64,000 nucleotides of DNA, taken from an uncultured Flavobacteriales bacterium (GTDB taxonomy: Bacteria > Bacteroidota > Bacteroidia > Flavobacteriales > UBA7312). Below the pieces are notes generated by a model. That model was not told where the DNA came from and ran no database searches. It worked only from the letters and a program-made list of their open reading frames with translations. The translations under genes and the position numbers were made by a program. Each line of letters opens with the position of its first letter. The stretch's first letter is position 1. Shown here one piece after another: positions 36,982-45,270 of the stretch. The DNA is taken from contig CAJWWC010000004.1 in assembly GCA_913048435.1 (NCBI GenBank), positions 1-64,000 on the forward strand, read 5' to 3'.

Positions 36982-37710
36982 TTAAGAGATTAAATCTAAG
37001 AACATCTGCATCGATTTTCTTTTCTCATCTGTCAAATCATAATTTATCACTTCTGTGAGATATTTCATTTTATCAATTTGAGTATCGAAATTATCTGACT
37101 TTTCTGAAAAAGCTAAGTCTAAATTAGAGATGCCATATTGTAAAGCTGAAGAAAAGGCTTTTTTGAAAGACGGATCTAGAGGTTTATTAGTCACCCAACA
37201 TGCAAACACAAAAGGTAACCCACTGAATTTTTTCCATTCTTCAGATAAATCATAAACACATGGAAAATTATCTCTGTAGTAATAAGCCCTATCTCCTATT
37301 ATGACACCAGCCGTATTACCCTGAATATTAGACTCAAAATCTATACCGGACGTTTTAAACTTAGGTTGAATTTTCCAAAAGTGCTTGGACAATAATTGAA
37401 CGAGTGCATTTGAAGTCCTTGAATGATAATCCAATAATATGGTGTCAATCTGTTTTAAAGGCACTTCACTAAATAAACAAACAGTATGCACAGCCCCGTC
37501 TGAAGAAATACAATAAGAACTTACTACATCAGCATAATTTAAAGCGGGAATAACTGCAACAGGCAATAAAGCTATATCCACCTCATTGTTTAGTAACTTT
37601 TGCCCACATACCGAAGGTATTTCTAGTGATAAATCTACTTTTATACCACTATTTTCTAAACCATAAACAAATGGAATACTATTTAAGTACGAAACTGAAC
37701 AAACTTTCAA
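36982..37710 (-). CDS. mqnA: Chorismate dehydratase MqnA (futalosine menaquinone pathway)
   Basis: 242 residues. MqnA dehydrates chorismate to 3-enolpyruvyl-benzoate, the entry step of the futalosine route to menaquinone. The family layout of a periplasmic-binding-protein fold is visible: VCSVSYLNSIPFVYGLE, LLNNEVDIALLPVAVIPAL, the Ser-rich CISSDGAVHTVCLFSE, LDYHSRTSNALVQLL and VIIGDRAYY. The other pathway genes are not in the window. Its first 32 bases overlap the end of the DUF456 gene upstream; the ATG at 37710 is needed to keep the conserved SYLN strand. Confidence 0.9.
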   Translation of the reverse strand: MKVCSVSYLNSIPFVYGLENSGIKVDLSLEIPSVCGQKLLNNEVDIALLPVAVIPALNYADVVSSYCISSDGAVHTVCLFSEVPLKQIDTILLDYHSRTSNALVQLLSKHFWKIQPKFKTSGIDFESNIQGNTAGVIIGDRAYYYRDNFPCVYDLSEEWKKFSGLPFVFACWVTNKPLDPSFKKAFSSALQYGISNLDLAFSEKSDNFDTQIDKMKYLTEVINYDLTDEKRKSMQMFLDLIS

Positions 37711-38194
37711 AATATACTTGTATTGTTAAATAAAATTTTCGAATGAAATAAAGGCAAACGACTAACTTTAGAACTAAACCGCCAATAAAACCAATCAAAG
37801 CACCAAATGCAATTTTAATGACTCTAATTATATTATTTTTTTCGTCTAAATAAGCTCCAATTAATGCCCCCACAAAAGGACCAACAATAAAACCCAAAGG
37901 GATTGGTGCAAATATTCCAACGAATAAGCCTATCATCGTTCCGTTCACAGCTTTTTTAGTCCCTCCGAATTTTTTTACGCCATATATCTGTAACCAATAA
38001 TCAGCGATAGTTACTAAAACCACTATTCCAGCCCACTGCCAAAGAAATTCATCTGAACATTTGTAATCTGTAAAAGCAGTAAGAATTAATAATGCAATAT
38101 ATGCTAATGGAGGACCAGGAATAACAGGAACAAAACATCCTAATATTCCTACAAATAGTAAAATAGCACAAATAATGATAATTAGTGTTGTCAT
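37679..38194 (-). CDS. DUF456 family membrane protein
   Basis: 171 residues, with about four to five hydrophobic segments. It matches DUF456: IPGPPLAYIALL, a glycine-zipper region YGVKKFGGTKKAVNGTMIGL, IFAPIPLGFIVGPFVGALIGAYL. The role is unknown. The ATG at 38194 is preferred; the longer frame to 38230 adds a non-homologous dozen residues and contains the -7 motif at 38199-38206, which is only 4 bases from this ATG. It overlaps mqnA by 32 bases and should be on the same message. Confidence 0.82.
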   Translation of the reverse strand: MTTLIIIICAILLFVGILGCFVPVIPGPPLAYIALLILTAFTDYKCSDEFLWQWAGIVVLVTIADYWLQIYGVKKFGGTKKAVNGTMIGLFVGIFAPIPLGFIVGPFVGALIGAYLDEKNNIIRVIKIAFGALIGFIGGLVLKLVVCLYFIRKFYLTIQVYFESLFSFVLK

Positions 38195-38198
38195 GGTG

Positions 38199-38206
38199 CA
38201 AAAATA
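38199..38206 (-). promoter_or_regulatory. Bacteroidota -7 motif for DUF456-mqnA (TATTTTTG), next to the ATG
   Basis: CAAAAATA on the plus strand, with only 4 bases between the motif and the ATG at 38194. A leaderless transcript is expected if it is used. Confidence 0.5.
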
Positions 38207-38299
38207 CGAATTTACATTCGGAAAAATCACATGTTAAAGCTGCTTATGTGACTATATTTTATTAAACTTGCTAAACTATTCACTAGATTTAAATTTACT

Positions 38300-40351
38300 A
38301 TGAAAAAAATAGCATTACTATTGAGTTTATTTTCTGTTTTCACAGTGAATGCTCAATTCAGTTTTACAGATGATTTTGAAAGTTATGCTGTTGGCGACTA
38401 CATCGCTGCAGCAGACACCCTTTGGGTAGTATGGCCCGTTGCAGGTGCTGAAGACGTTCAAGTAACCAATAACAATGCCTTTAGTGGCTCAAACTCTATT
38501 TACCTTAATTCTAATGAAGCTACAGGTGGCGGTCCACAAGATATAGTACTAGAATTTGGAGAACTTTTTGATGAAGGTAACTTTATGCTTTCCGCAAACT
38601 TTTATGTCAATAATAATACAGGTGGGTATTTTAATTTTCAAGCTGAAACTACTATTGGAGAAATTTGGTCTATGGACTGTTTTATGAATGATGACGGCAG
38701 CATAGAGTTTTCAACAGGTGGTGGTGGCACTGTATTTCTAGAAAGCACCTACCCCTTTGACACATGGTTTAACATAACAATGAATATCAACTTGACCTTA
38801 AATCAGTGGCAAGTTATGATAGATAATCAAACAGTGGGGACTTTTGAAAACACGATTAATCAAATCGCCTCTTTAAATTTATACCCTCTTAGTGGAAATC
38901 AATATTATATAGACGATGTCAGTGTATCGCACGAGCCATTCAACCCTGTTGGAATTAATGCTATTCTTTCAGATTTAAATGTTCCTAGCTACGTACAATT
39001 CCCTGATGATGTTGATATTTCTGGGACATTATTAAACTACGGTGCTGAAACGATAGAATCTATGGACATCGTATGGACTGATGGAACAGATACATATACG
39101 GATATTATTACCGGTGTATCAATTGCAACTCTACAAACATACGACTTCACCCATTCAGATCAATTGTCCTTCACTGCTTCCGACACAGCCAATATTACGG
39201 TTAGTATAGAAAACATTAACTCTGGCACAGATGTTGACTATAGTAACAACAGTCTAAGCTCAGAAATCTATTCGGTAGAATTTGTAGTACAACGCTTACC
39301 ATTATATGAACATTTTACATCTAATACCTGTGGACCATGTGCTTCTTTCAATCCTGGCTTTCAAACCTTGCTAGATGCTAATGACGTTAATCAAATAGGT
39401 AATGCTAAAGTTGCATGTATTAAATATCAAGTTAATTGGCCAGGTATAGGAGACCAATCGTTCAATGATGATGTTGGTACTCGTGTAAGTCATTACGGTG
39501 TTCCATCAGTCCCAAGCGCTCATATTGATGGTACTACAACCTCTAGTTCGCAAGACGAAATTGATGAACATAGAAACATGCCGTCCTTTTTAGATATTAC
39601 AGCTACTGCAGTAGCAACAGATGGTACTAATTTAGCTGTTAATGTGAGTGTAAGTTCATATTATGATTATTCAAATACAACAATACATATTGCAGTTGTT
39701 GAAAATTCATATTCCAATACAGCTGGTTCAAATGGCGAAACAGAATTTCATCAGGTAATGAGAAAAATGCTCCCAGATGCAGATGGTACTAGTGCGGACC
39801 TTAGTAATGGTAATACAACAACATTTTCCGAAAGCTATACTTTCGCTATGGGTAATGTCACTCAAAATTCATTTAGAATATGGGAAGACTTAAGTAATTG
39901 TGTAGTAGTAGTTTTTGTAGAAGATCAAGCTAATAATCAAGTCATAGATTCTAGAATTTTTGAAATTACAGGAAATACTACAGTTACGCCAACTTGGGAA
40001 TGTCAACCCACAGGTTGTATAGACCCTGGAACTGGTGAGGGTGAATACAGCAATTTAGCAGATTGTGAGGCACAATGCGTCTCTGATATAGACTTTTGGA
40101 ATGCTATTGACATTAAACTCATGCCTAACCCAGCGCAAAACAATTTCTCAATAGAATTAAATCCATCATCACAAAATGTGTTCGTAAGTATCTATTCTAT
40201 TACTGGCCAACGAGTCAGCGAATTTAATTATGGCTCACTACAAGGCAAGCAAACCATACCCATGAATATAAGCACTCTCCAATCTGGAATTTACACCATT
40301 AAAATTCAATTAGACAATGTAGTGTCCATTCATAAACTGATTAAGAAATAA
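38300..40351 (+). CDS. T9SS-secreted protein with Omp28-like thioredoxin domain
   Basis: 683 residues. Signal peptide MKKIALLLSLFSVFTVNAQ. Residues ~20-215 are a beta-sandwich, lectin/LamG-like stretch (FTDDFESYAVGDYI ... YPLSGNQYYIDDVSV). A CARDB-like Ig segment follows (~216-335). Then an Omp28-related domain with a thioredoxin motif Cys344-Gly-Pro-Cys347 in EHFTSNTCGPCASFNP, and GVPSVPSAHIDGT resembling the cis-Pro loop. A short Cys-rich CIDPGTGEGEYSNLADCEAQC-type motif is at ~575-597. The last ~80 residues (LMPNPAQNNFSIEL ... QSGIYTIKIQ ... HKLIKK) are a type A T9SS sorting domain. Extracellular or surface-attached; function unknown, possibly disulphide chemistry. Confidence 0.85.
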   Translation: MKKIALLLSLFSVFTVNAQFSFTDDFESYAVGDYIAAADTLWVVWPVAGAEDVQVTNNNAFSGSNSIYLNSNEATGGGPQDIVLEFGELFDEGNFMLSANFYVNNNTGGYFNFQAETTIGEIWSMDCFMNDDGSIEFSTGGGGTVFLESTYPFDTWFNITMNINLTLNQWQVMIDNQTVGTFENTINQIASLNLYPLSGNQYYIDDVSVSHEPFNPVGINAILSDLNVPSYVQFPDDVDISGTLLNYGAETIESMDIVWTDGTDTYTDIITGVSIATLQTYDFTHSDQLSFTASDTANITVSIENINSGTDVDYSNNSLSSEIYSVEFVVQRLPLYEHFTSNTCGPCASFNPGFQTLLDANDVNQIGNAKVACIKYQVNWPGIGDQSFNDDVGTRVSHYGVPSVPSAHIDGTTTSSSQDEIDEHRNMPSFLDITATAVATDGTNLAVNVSVSSYYDYSNTTIHIAVVENSYSNTAGSNGETEFHQVMRKMLPDADGTSADLSNGNTTTFSESYTFAMGNVTQNSFRIWEDLSNCVVVVFVEDQANNQVIDSRIFEITGNTTVTPTWECQPTGCIDPGTGEGEYSNLADCEAQCVSDIDFWNAIDIKLMPNPAQNNFSIELNPSSQNVFVSIYSITGQRVSEFNYGSLQGKQTIPMNISTLQSGIYTIKIQLDNVVSIHKLIKK

Positions 40352-40372
40352 ATCAGATTATCTCTAAAATAA

Positions 40373-40410
40373 AAAACAGCTCACCATTATGGTGGGCTGT
40401 TTTTATTTTA
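40373..40410 (+). terminator. Rho-independent terminator after the T9SS gene
   Basis: AAAACAGCTCACC pairs with GGTGGGCTGTTTT (13 bp with one G-U) around a 5-base loop, then a T-rich tail. It is the strongest terminator in the window. The purB promoter motif follows at 40428. Confidence 0.9.
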
Positions 40411-40427
40411 TAACTTCTAAAAAGATG

Positions 40428-40435
40428 TAGATTTG
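40428..40435 (+). promoter_or_regulatory. Bacteroidota -7 motif for purB (TAGATTTG)
   Basis: Exact TAnnTTTG, 24 bases before the purB ATG and just past the terminator. Confidence 0.65.
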
Positions 40436-40459
40436 CAAAAAGAAAATTAGTTATTCAAC

Positions 40460-41812
40460 ATGTCTTTACACGCTTTAAATGCAATCTCACCAGTAGATGG
40501 TCGATACCAATCGAAAACTAAGGAACTAAGCTTATATTATTCAGAAGCAGCTCTTATCAAATATAGACTTAGAGTAGAAGTTGAATATTTTATTTCACTT
40601 TGTGAACTACCGCTCCCACAATTAGAAAAATTTGATGCTAAGCTATACGAACCTTTAAGGAAAATTTACCTTGAATTTAGTGATGATGATGCTCAAGAAG
40701 TTAAAGAAATAGAGTCCATAACTAATCATGATGTAAAAGCTGTAGAATATTTTTTAAAAGAACGCTTTGATAGTTTGAAAATCAATGAATACAAAGAATT
40801 TATTCACTTTGCTCTTACTTCACAAGACATCAACAATACGGCTACACCACTACTCATCAAAGAGTCGGTAGAGAATATTTTTCTACCCAGCTATTTACAA
40901 ATGATGGAAAAGCTAATTGAACTCAAAGACGAATGGGCAAATATTCCACTACTAGCAAGGACGCACGGTCAAGCTGCCTCGCCAACTCTTTTAGGTAAGG
41001 AAATTATGGTATTTATCGAGCGTCTTGAACGTCAAATGGGCTTATTGAATATGTTGCCATTTTCAGCTAAATTTGGTGGTGCAACAGGAAATTTCAACGC
41101 TCACCACATTGCCTATCCAGAAGTGGATTGGGTTGCTTTTTCCAATGAGTTTGTGGAGGAAATATTGGGATTAGATCGTTCACAGGTTACTACTCAAATT
41201 GAACATTACGATAATTTAGCAGCACTTTTTGACAACTTCAAACGAATCAATACTATTCTTATCGATTTGAGTCGAGATATATGGACATATATATCTATGA
41301 ATTATTTCAAGCAAAAAATCAATAAGGGCGAAGTAGGTTCATCTGCTATGCCTCACAAGGTTAATCCTATAGATTTTGAAAACGCTGAAGGAAATCTAGG
41401 AATTGCAAATGCTATTTATGAGCATCTATCGGCAAAATTACCAATATCAAGATTACAAAGGGATTTGACTGATTCAACAGTACTTAGAAATGTAGGTGTA
41501 CCTATGGCACATTCTATCTTAGGATTTAAATCGATATTAAAAGGTTTGAATAAACTCATCTTGAACGAAAAAGCCATCCGTGCCGATTTAGATGATAATT
41601 GGGCTGTAGTCGCAGAAGCTATTCAAACTATTTTGAGAAAAGAAGGCTACCCAAAACCTTATGAAGCTCTTAAGGCATTAACTAGAACTAACGACTTGAT
41701 TAATCATCATAAATTAAGTAATTTTATTGATAGTTTACAAGTCAGCGATGAATTAAAATCTTATCTAAAAAATATAACACCATTTAACTACACTGGAATA
41801 AAAAAGCTCTAG
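40460..41812 (+). CDS. purB: Adenylosuccinate lyase
   Basis: 450 residues. PurB splits fumarate from SAICAR and from adenylosuccinate in purine synthesis. Diagnostic pieces: SPVDGRYQSKTKEL, SITNHDVKAVEYFLKE, HFALTSQDINNTA, ARTHGQAASPTLLGKE, and the mobile signature loop GEVGSSAMPHKVNPIDFENAEGNLG with the catalytic Ser. It resembles the E. coli-type longer PurB. It has its own terminator-bounded promoter and ends with a 4-base overlap with the convergent hypothetical gene. Confidence 0.97.
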   Translation: MSLHALNAISPVDGRYQSKTKELSLYYSEAALIKYRLRVEVEYFISLCELPLPQLEKFDAKLYEPLRKIYLEFSDDDAQEVKEIESITNHDVKAVEYFLKERFDSLKINEYKEFIHFALTSQDINNTATPLLIKESVENIFLPSYLQMMEKLIELKDEWANIPLLARTHGQAASPTLLGKEIMVFIERLERQMGLLNMLPFSAKFGGATGNFNAHHIAYPEVDWVAFSNEFVEEILGLDRSQVTTQIEHYDNLAALFDNFKRINTILIDLSRDIWTYISMNYFKQKINKGEVGSSAMPHKVNPIDFENAEGNLGIANAIYEHLSAKLPISRLQRDLTDSTVLRNVGVPMAHSILGFKSILKGLNKLILNEKAIRADLDDNWAVVAEAIQTILRKEGYPKPYEALKALTRTNDLINHHKLSNFIDSLQVSDELKSYLKNITPFNYTGIKKL

Positions 41813-42363
41813 TCTTCAATTACCTTGTATTTTGAAAGATAATCTGACCAATTCCAAATAAAATTACTCATTAAATCAGTCAATTCTTGTAGAAAAACAG
41901 GATTAGGTTCGTTCTGATTCTTGAGAAGTTCACCTTGGTATTGATTTAAATTATACTTAACAAAAATACTTTTTGCCATTGATTTTTCTATTCTATCATC
42001 GTCACAGTGTTGTTCTTTAAAAAAGTTTTCATAATCAATAAACATATCTCTTACTACATCTTCTTCCAAATCGAGATATTTTATAAGTTCATTTAAACTA
42101 TTGTGATGAAGATGATGCACAGTAGAATCCTGAAAGAAATCATATAAATAATGATTATTAGCAGCAAAGACGATCATCAAAAACCAATTGGCATCTTCCA
42201 TTTTAAGATTAGGTGATTCTTCGAATTTTCTGTTATCATTTACAAATTCAATGATCTCTGAAAAACCTAAGTCGATAACCTCAAAAAGTGTCCTAGAATA
42301 TACCGAGGCTAAATCCTTAACATTAATTTTTTCTTTCTTACTAAAGCCAAATATTTTTAACAT
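41809..42363 (-). CDS. Conserved hypothetical protein, acidic, helical
   Basis: 184 residues with no signal peptide, no membrane segment and no motif I recognise. It is rich in acidic and aromatic residues (NHYLYDFFQDSTVHHLHHNSLNELIKYLDLEEDVVRD in blocks) and looks all-helical. The His cluster VHHLHHN could bind metal, but that is speculative. Its start ATG shares one base with the lhgO stop, so it is translationally coupled to lhgO and is the last gene of the MFS-lhgO run. Confidence 0.6.
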   Translation of the reverse strand: MLKIFGFSKKEKINVKDLASVYSRTLFEVIDLGFSEIIEFVNDNRKFEESPNLKMEDANWFLMIVFAANNHYLYDFFQDSTVHHLHHNSLNELIKYLDLEEDVVRDMFIDYENFFKEQHCDDDRIEKSMAKSIFVKYNLNQYQGELLKNQNEPNPVFLQELTDLMSNFIWNWSDYLSKYKVIED

Positions 42364-43586
42364 TATTGTTTTGGTAAACTAAAATTTTTCTTTGCGACTG
42401 CTTTTACTTCATCCCCAATCGCTAAACAAGCAGTCGCAGCTGGCGAAGGTGCATTCAAAATATGGATACTATTACCTTTACACTCTATTTTAAAGTCGTC
42501 AAAAACTTCGCCATCATTTGCTAATGCCATAGCTCGTACTCCGCTTCTGCCTACAATAATATCTTCCATTTTTAACGAAGGTATTAATCTATTTAATTCT
42601 TTCAAAAATAATCGCTTAGAAAATGCTCTTTTATATTCATTTAAACCAAAACGCCAATGTTTAAAGAATAATTTCCACGTTCCTTTATACATCAAGGCTT
42701 CCAAAGTATCTTTGAGATTAAAGTCAGTTTTACTATAGCCTTCGCGCTTGAAAGTAAATACAGCATTAGGACCACACTCAATTTTACCGTCAACCATTCG
42801 GGTAAAATGTACCCCTAAAAAGGGAAATTCTGGATTAGGAACTGGGTATATCAAGTTATTAACTTTAGACTTACCTTTTTCACTTAAATCGTAATAATCG
42901 CCCCTAAAACCTACTATACGTACATCTGAATGAACTTTATCTTTTTTAGCTAACCTATCTGAAAATAAACCGCCACAAAAGATTTTTATATCCGACTTGT
43001 ATTGTCCTTTAGTGGTATTGATAAGTCCACCATCATCAAAAGATTTGACTTCACAGGAATAGATGATTTGACTTTTTGGGTTTATTTCTGTTATAAGTTC
43101 TGCTAGTTTATTGGTCACACCGACAAAATCAATAATACCAGATTCGGGCACCCATAAGGCAGCAATACCTTCAACATAAGGCTCTATTTCTTTCAAGCGA
43201 ACAGCATCTATCTTCTCTATACCTTCTAAGCCGTTAGCCTTTCCCGTTTCATAAATTTTATTTAATCGTTCTTCTTCAGCTCGATTTACGGCAACGACTA
43301 CTTTTCCACAAACATCGTGTTTGATATTGTATTTTTTAGCAAATTCAACTAATTGCTTTCTACCATTAACGCAGTTTTTAGCTCGAAAAGAACCGGGTCT
43401 ATAATATAAACCTGAATGAATAACGCCTGAATTTCTACCTGTTTGATGAGTAGCTAAGCTTTGTTCTTTTTCAAAGATCACAATATTGAGTTGTGGATAT
43501 TCGACTTGAAGTTTGAAGGCGCAAGACAAACCTACTATACCACCTCCTACTATTGCAAAGTCAAAACTATTGGATGTTTTTAACAT
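42363..43586 (-). CDS. lhgO: L-2-hydroxyglutarate oxidase
   Basis: 407 residues. An FAD-dependent DAO-family enzyme that oxidises L-2-hydroxyglutarate to 2-oxoglutarate and feeds electrons to quinone. The FAD-binding GxGxxG is FAIVGGGIVGLSCAFKL at the N-terminus, followed by VIFEKEQSLATHQTGRNSGVIHSGLYYRPGS, the hallmark of the LhgO family. C-terminal VGRSGVRAMALANDGEVFDDF and APSPAATACLAIG complete the FAD site. The ATG at 43586 overlaps the preceding remnant by 7 bases. Confidence 0.93.
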   Translation of the reverse strand: MLKTSNSFDFAIVGGGIVGLSCAFKLQVEYPQLNIVIFEKEQSLATHQTGRNSGVIHSGLYYRPGSFRAKNCVNGRKQLVEFAKKYNIKHDVCGKVVVAVNRAEEERLNKIYETGKANGLEGIEKIDAVRLKEIEPYVEGIAALWVPESGIIDFVGVTNKLAELITEINPKSQIIYSCEVKSFDDGGLINTTKGQYKSDIKIFCGGLFSDRLAKKDKVHSDVRIVGFRGDYYDLSEKGKSKVNNLIYPVPNPEFPFLGVHFTRMVDGKIECGPNAVFTFKREGYSKTDFNLKDTLEALMYKGTWKLFFKHWRFGLNEYKRAFSKRLFLKELNRLIPSLKMEDIIVGRSGVRAMALANDGEVFDDFKIECKGNSIHILNAPSPAATACLAIGDEVKAVAKKNFSLPKQ

Positions 43587-43792
43587 GAAAATACTCTTGA
43601 AATATTAAACCCAAAGTAGATATATCCTTCTAGCCATTGGCCATTAGTTTGTGTTAAAAAAGCATGTTCGTTTATAGCCGAAATATTTTCTATAGGTGGT
43701 TCAGAAAAGAAACTGACTTTTCCTTTTTTAGTATAATATTGTTGAGCTATAAGCTGAGTGCTGAACAGTAAACAAATCAAGATTAATAGCAT
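43580..43792 (-). pseudogene. Short exported ORF, probable YceI-like remnant
   Basis: A 70-residue frame with a signal peptide MLLILICLLFSTQLIAQ. The following QYYTKKGKVSFFSEPPIENISAIN resembles the mature N-terminus of Bacteroidota YceI-like periplasmic proteins, but the frame ends after FGFNISRVFSC, far short of the ~180-residue family length. In the next frame the same DNA reads IFQEYFHVKN, recalling the family's LMQEHFNENY, which suggests a frameshift followed by loss of the remainder. It may instead be a real small exported protein. Confidence 0.4.
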
Positions 43793-43819
43793 TCAACAAA
43801 GATAGTAATTTAGTGGGGT

Positions 43820-45124
43820 TTAGATACGCATCATCAACTTGTATCCTACGAAGAATAAAATAAAAATTACGATAAGTCCAGCTTGTTGTGTTTCAAAATA
43901 ACGTGTTGCCAAACCAAACAAAAAAGGCCCTACAAAAGCTGTCATTTTGCCTGAAAATGCATAAAATCCAAAAAATTCATTTCTTTTTTTTGCCGGAGTA
44001 AGACGAGCCATGTAGGTTCTACTTGCCGATTGATTAGGTCCTGAAAACAGTCCGATTAGAATGGCTGCCACCCAAAATAAATTTTTAGTTTTGAACCAAT
44101 TGGGAATAGCATTACCTCCAAAAATAAATTGAAATAAGCCAGGCAGTTCTGGAGCTAAAAAGGCTATAATACAAGCTATCATAAGAAAAATGATACTCAA
44201 TAAAATCACTTTTTCACTACCTTTACCATCATCTAAATAACCAAAAACAAAAGCTCCAGTGCCTGCCATTACATTAAGTACTATGCCTAAAATAATGATT
44301 TCTTCAAAGCTAAAACCTATGCTTGTAGCGGCATAGATACCTCCAAAAGCAAAAATGGTTATAAGAGCATCATTATATACTAGACGAGCCAACAAAAAAT
44401 GAAATATTTTTCTGTATGAAGAAAGTTTTTTAAATGTGGTTTTAAGATTATCAAAAGAATTCTTAACTACTAGTGACAAAGGCTTCTTATCTTTATTGTG
44501 CTTATCCTTAATCCAAATAAAAATAGGTAAACTAAAAATCAAAAACCATAATGCTACAAGTAAATTGGTAGCTCTTATATTTTCTCCGTTTTCAGTACCA
44601 ATGCCCAAAATAGGCTGTTCTGTTTGCACAAAAAACACTAAAGCTAATACTAAAGCCAATAAGCCCCCTATATACCCTAGTCCCCATGCCATTCCAGAAA
44701 CTTTACCTATTCGTTCCTCTGAGCTCAATTCTGCCAAGTAAGCATTACAAAATACAGTTCCTATTTCAAAAGCAATATTTGCAATAATGAAAAGGGTAAG
44801 TGCAAAAAGAACTTGTCCTTGTTGAGGAAAAAATAAAAGAGCAGTCGCTGCAACACATACCAAAGTACTCACCAACATAATTCTTTTTCTTGATCCCCAG
44901 TTATCAGCAATAGCCCCTAAAATTGGAGAACACAATGCAACTACGATAGCCGTAAAAGAAATAGCCCAGGACCAGTATTGTGTACCTAAAATTTCATTAT
45001 TTGCTATAGATTTTGTGAAAAAAGTACCGTAGATAAAAGTCACTACCAAAGTGGTGAAAGCAGAGTTTGCAAAGTCGTAAATGGCCCAGGACCAAATTTG
45101 ACGTTTATCGTCTTTTTGAATCAT
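43820..45124 (-). CDS. UMF1/Atg22-type MFS transporter
   Basis: 434 residues with 12 predicted membrane helices. It belongs to the UMF1 (unknown major facilitator-1, Atg22-like) family: QIWSWAIYDFANSAFTTLVVTFIYGTFF, QYWSWAISFTAIVVALCSPILGAIADNWGSRKR, YLAELSSEERIGKVSGMAWGLGYIGG and GPNQSASRTYMARLTPAKKRNEFFGFYAFSGK are typical blocks. The substrate is unknown; fungal Atg22 exports amino acids from the vacuole. It heads a minus-strand run MFS-remnant-lhgO-hypothetical, so its cargo may be linked to organic acid metabolism, which is inference. Confidence 0.9.
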   Translation of the reverse strand: MIQKDDKRQIWSWAIYDFANSAFTTLVVTFIYGTFFTKSIANNEILGTQYWSWAISFTAIVVALCSPILGAIADNWGSRKRIMLVSTLVCVAATALLFFPQQGQVLFALTLFIIANIAFEIGTVFCNAYLAELSSEERIGKVSGMAWGLGYIGGLLALVLALVFFVQTEQPILGIGTENGENIRATNLLVALWFLIFSLPIFIWIKDKHNKDKKPLSLVVKNSFDNLKTTFKKLSSYRKIFHFLLARLVYNDALITIFAFGGIYAATSIGFSFEEIIILGIVLNVMAGTGAFVFGYLDDGKGSEKVILLSIIFLMIACIIAFLAPELPGLFQFIFGGNAIPNWFKTKNLFWVAAILIGLFSGPNQSASRTYMARLTPAKKRNEFFGFYAFSGKMTAFVGPFLFGLATRYFETQQAGLIVIFILFFVGYKLMMRI

Positions 45125-45270
45125 AAAAATTTATATAATAAACTATTAAATTTTCTGTTATTCAAAGTATTAAAAAAAAAATCAATATTTTTATGCATTA
45201 ATGAATAAATTACATGTTAAATCTATTGAAAATCAACATAACTTTTTTTTTAAAAAAAACCTAAACTTTT

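Noticed and set aside
45125..45270. AT-rich leader of acnB as a regulatory RNA or an iron-responsive element
   Set aside because: I see poly-A/T tracts but no stable stem or known element, and no -7 motif match.
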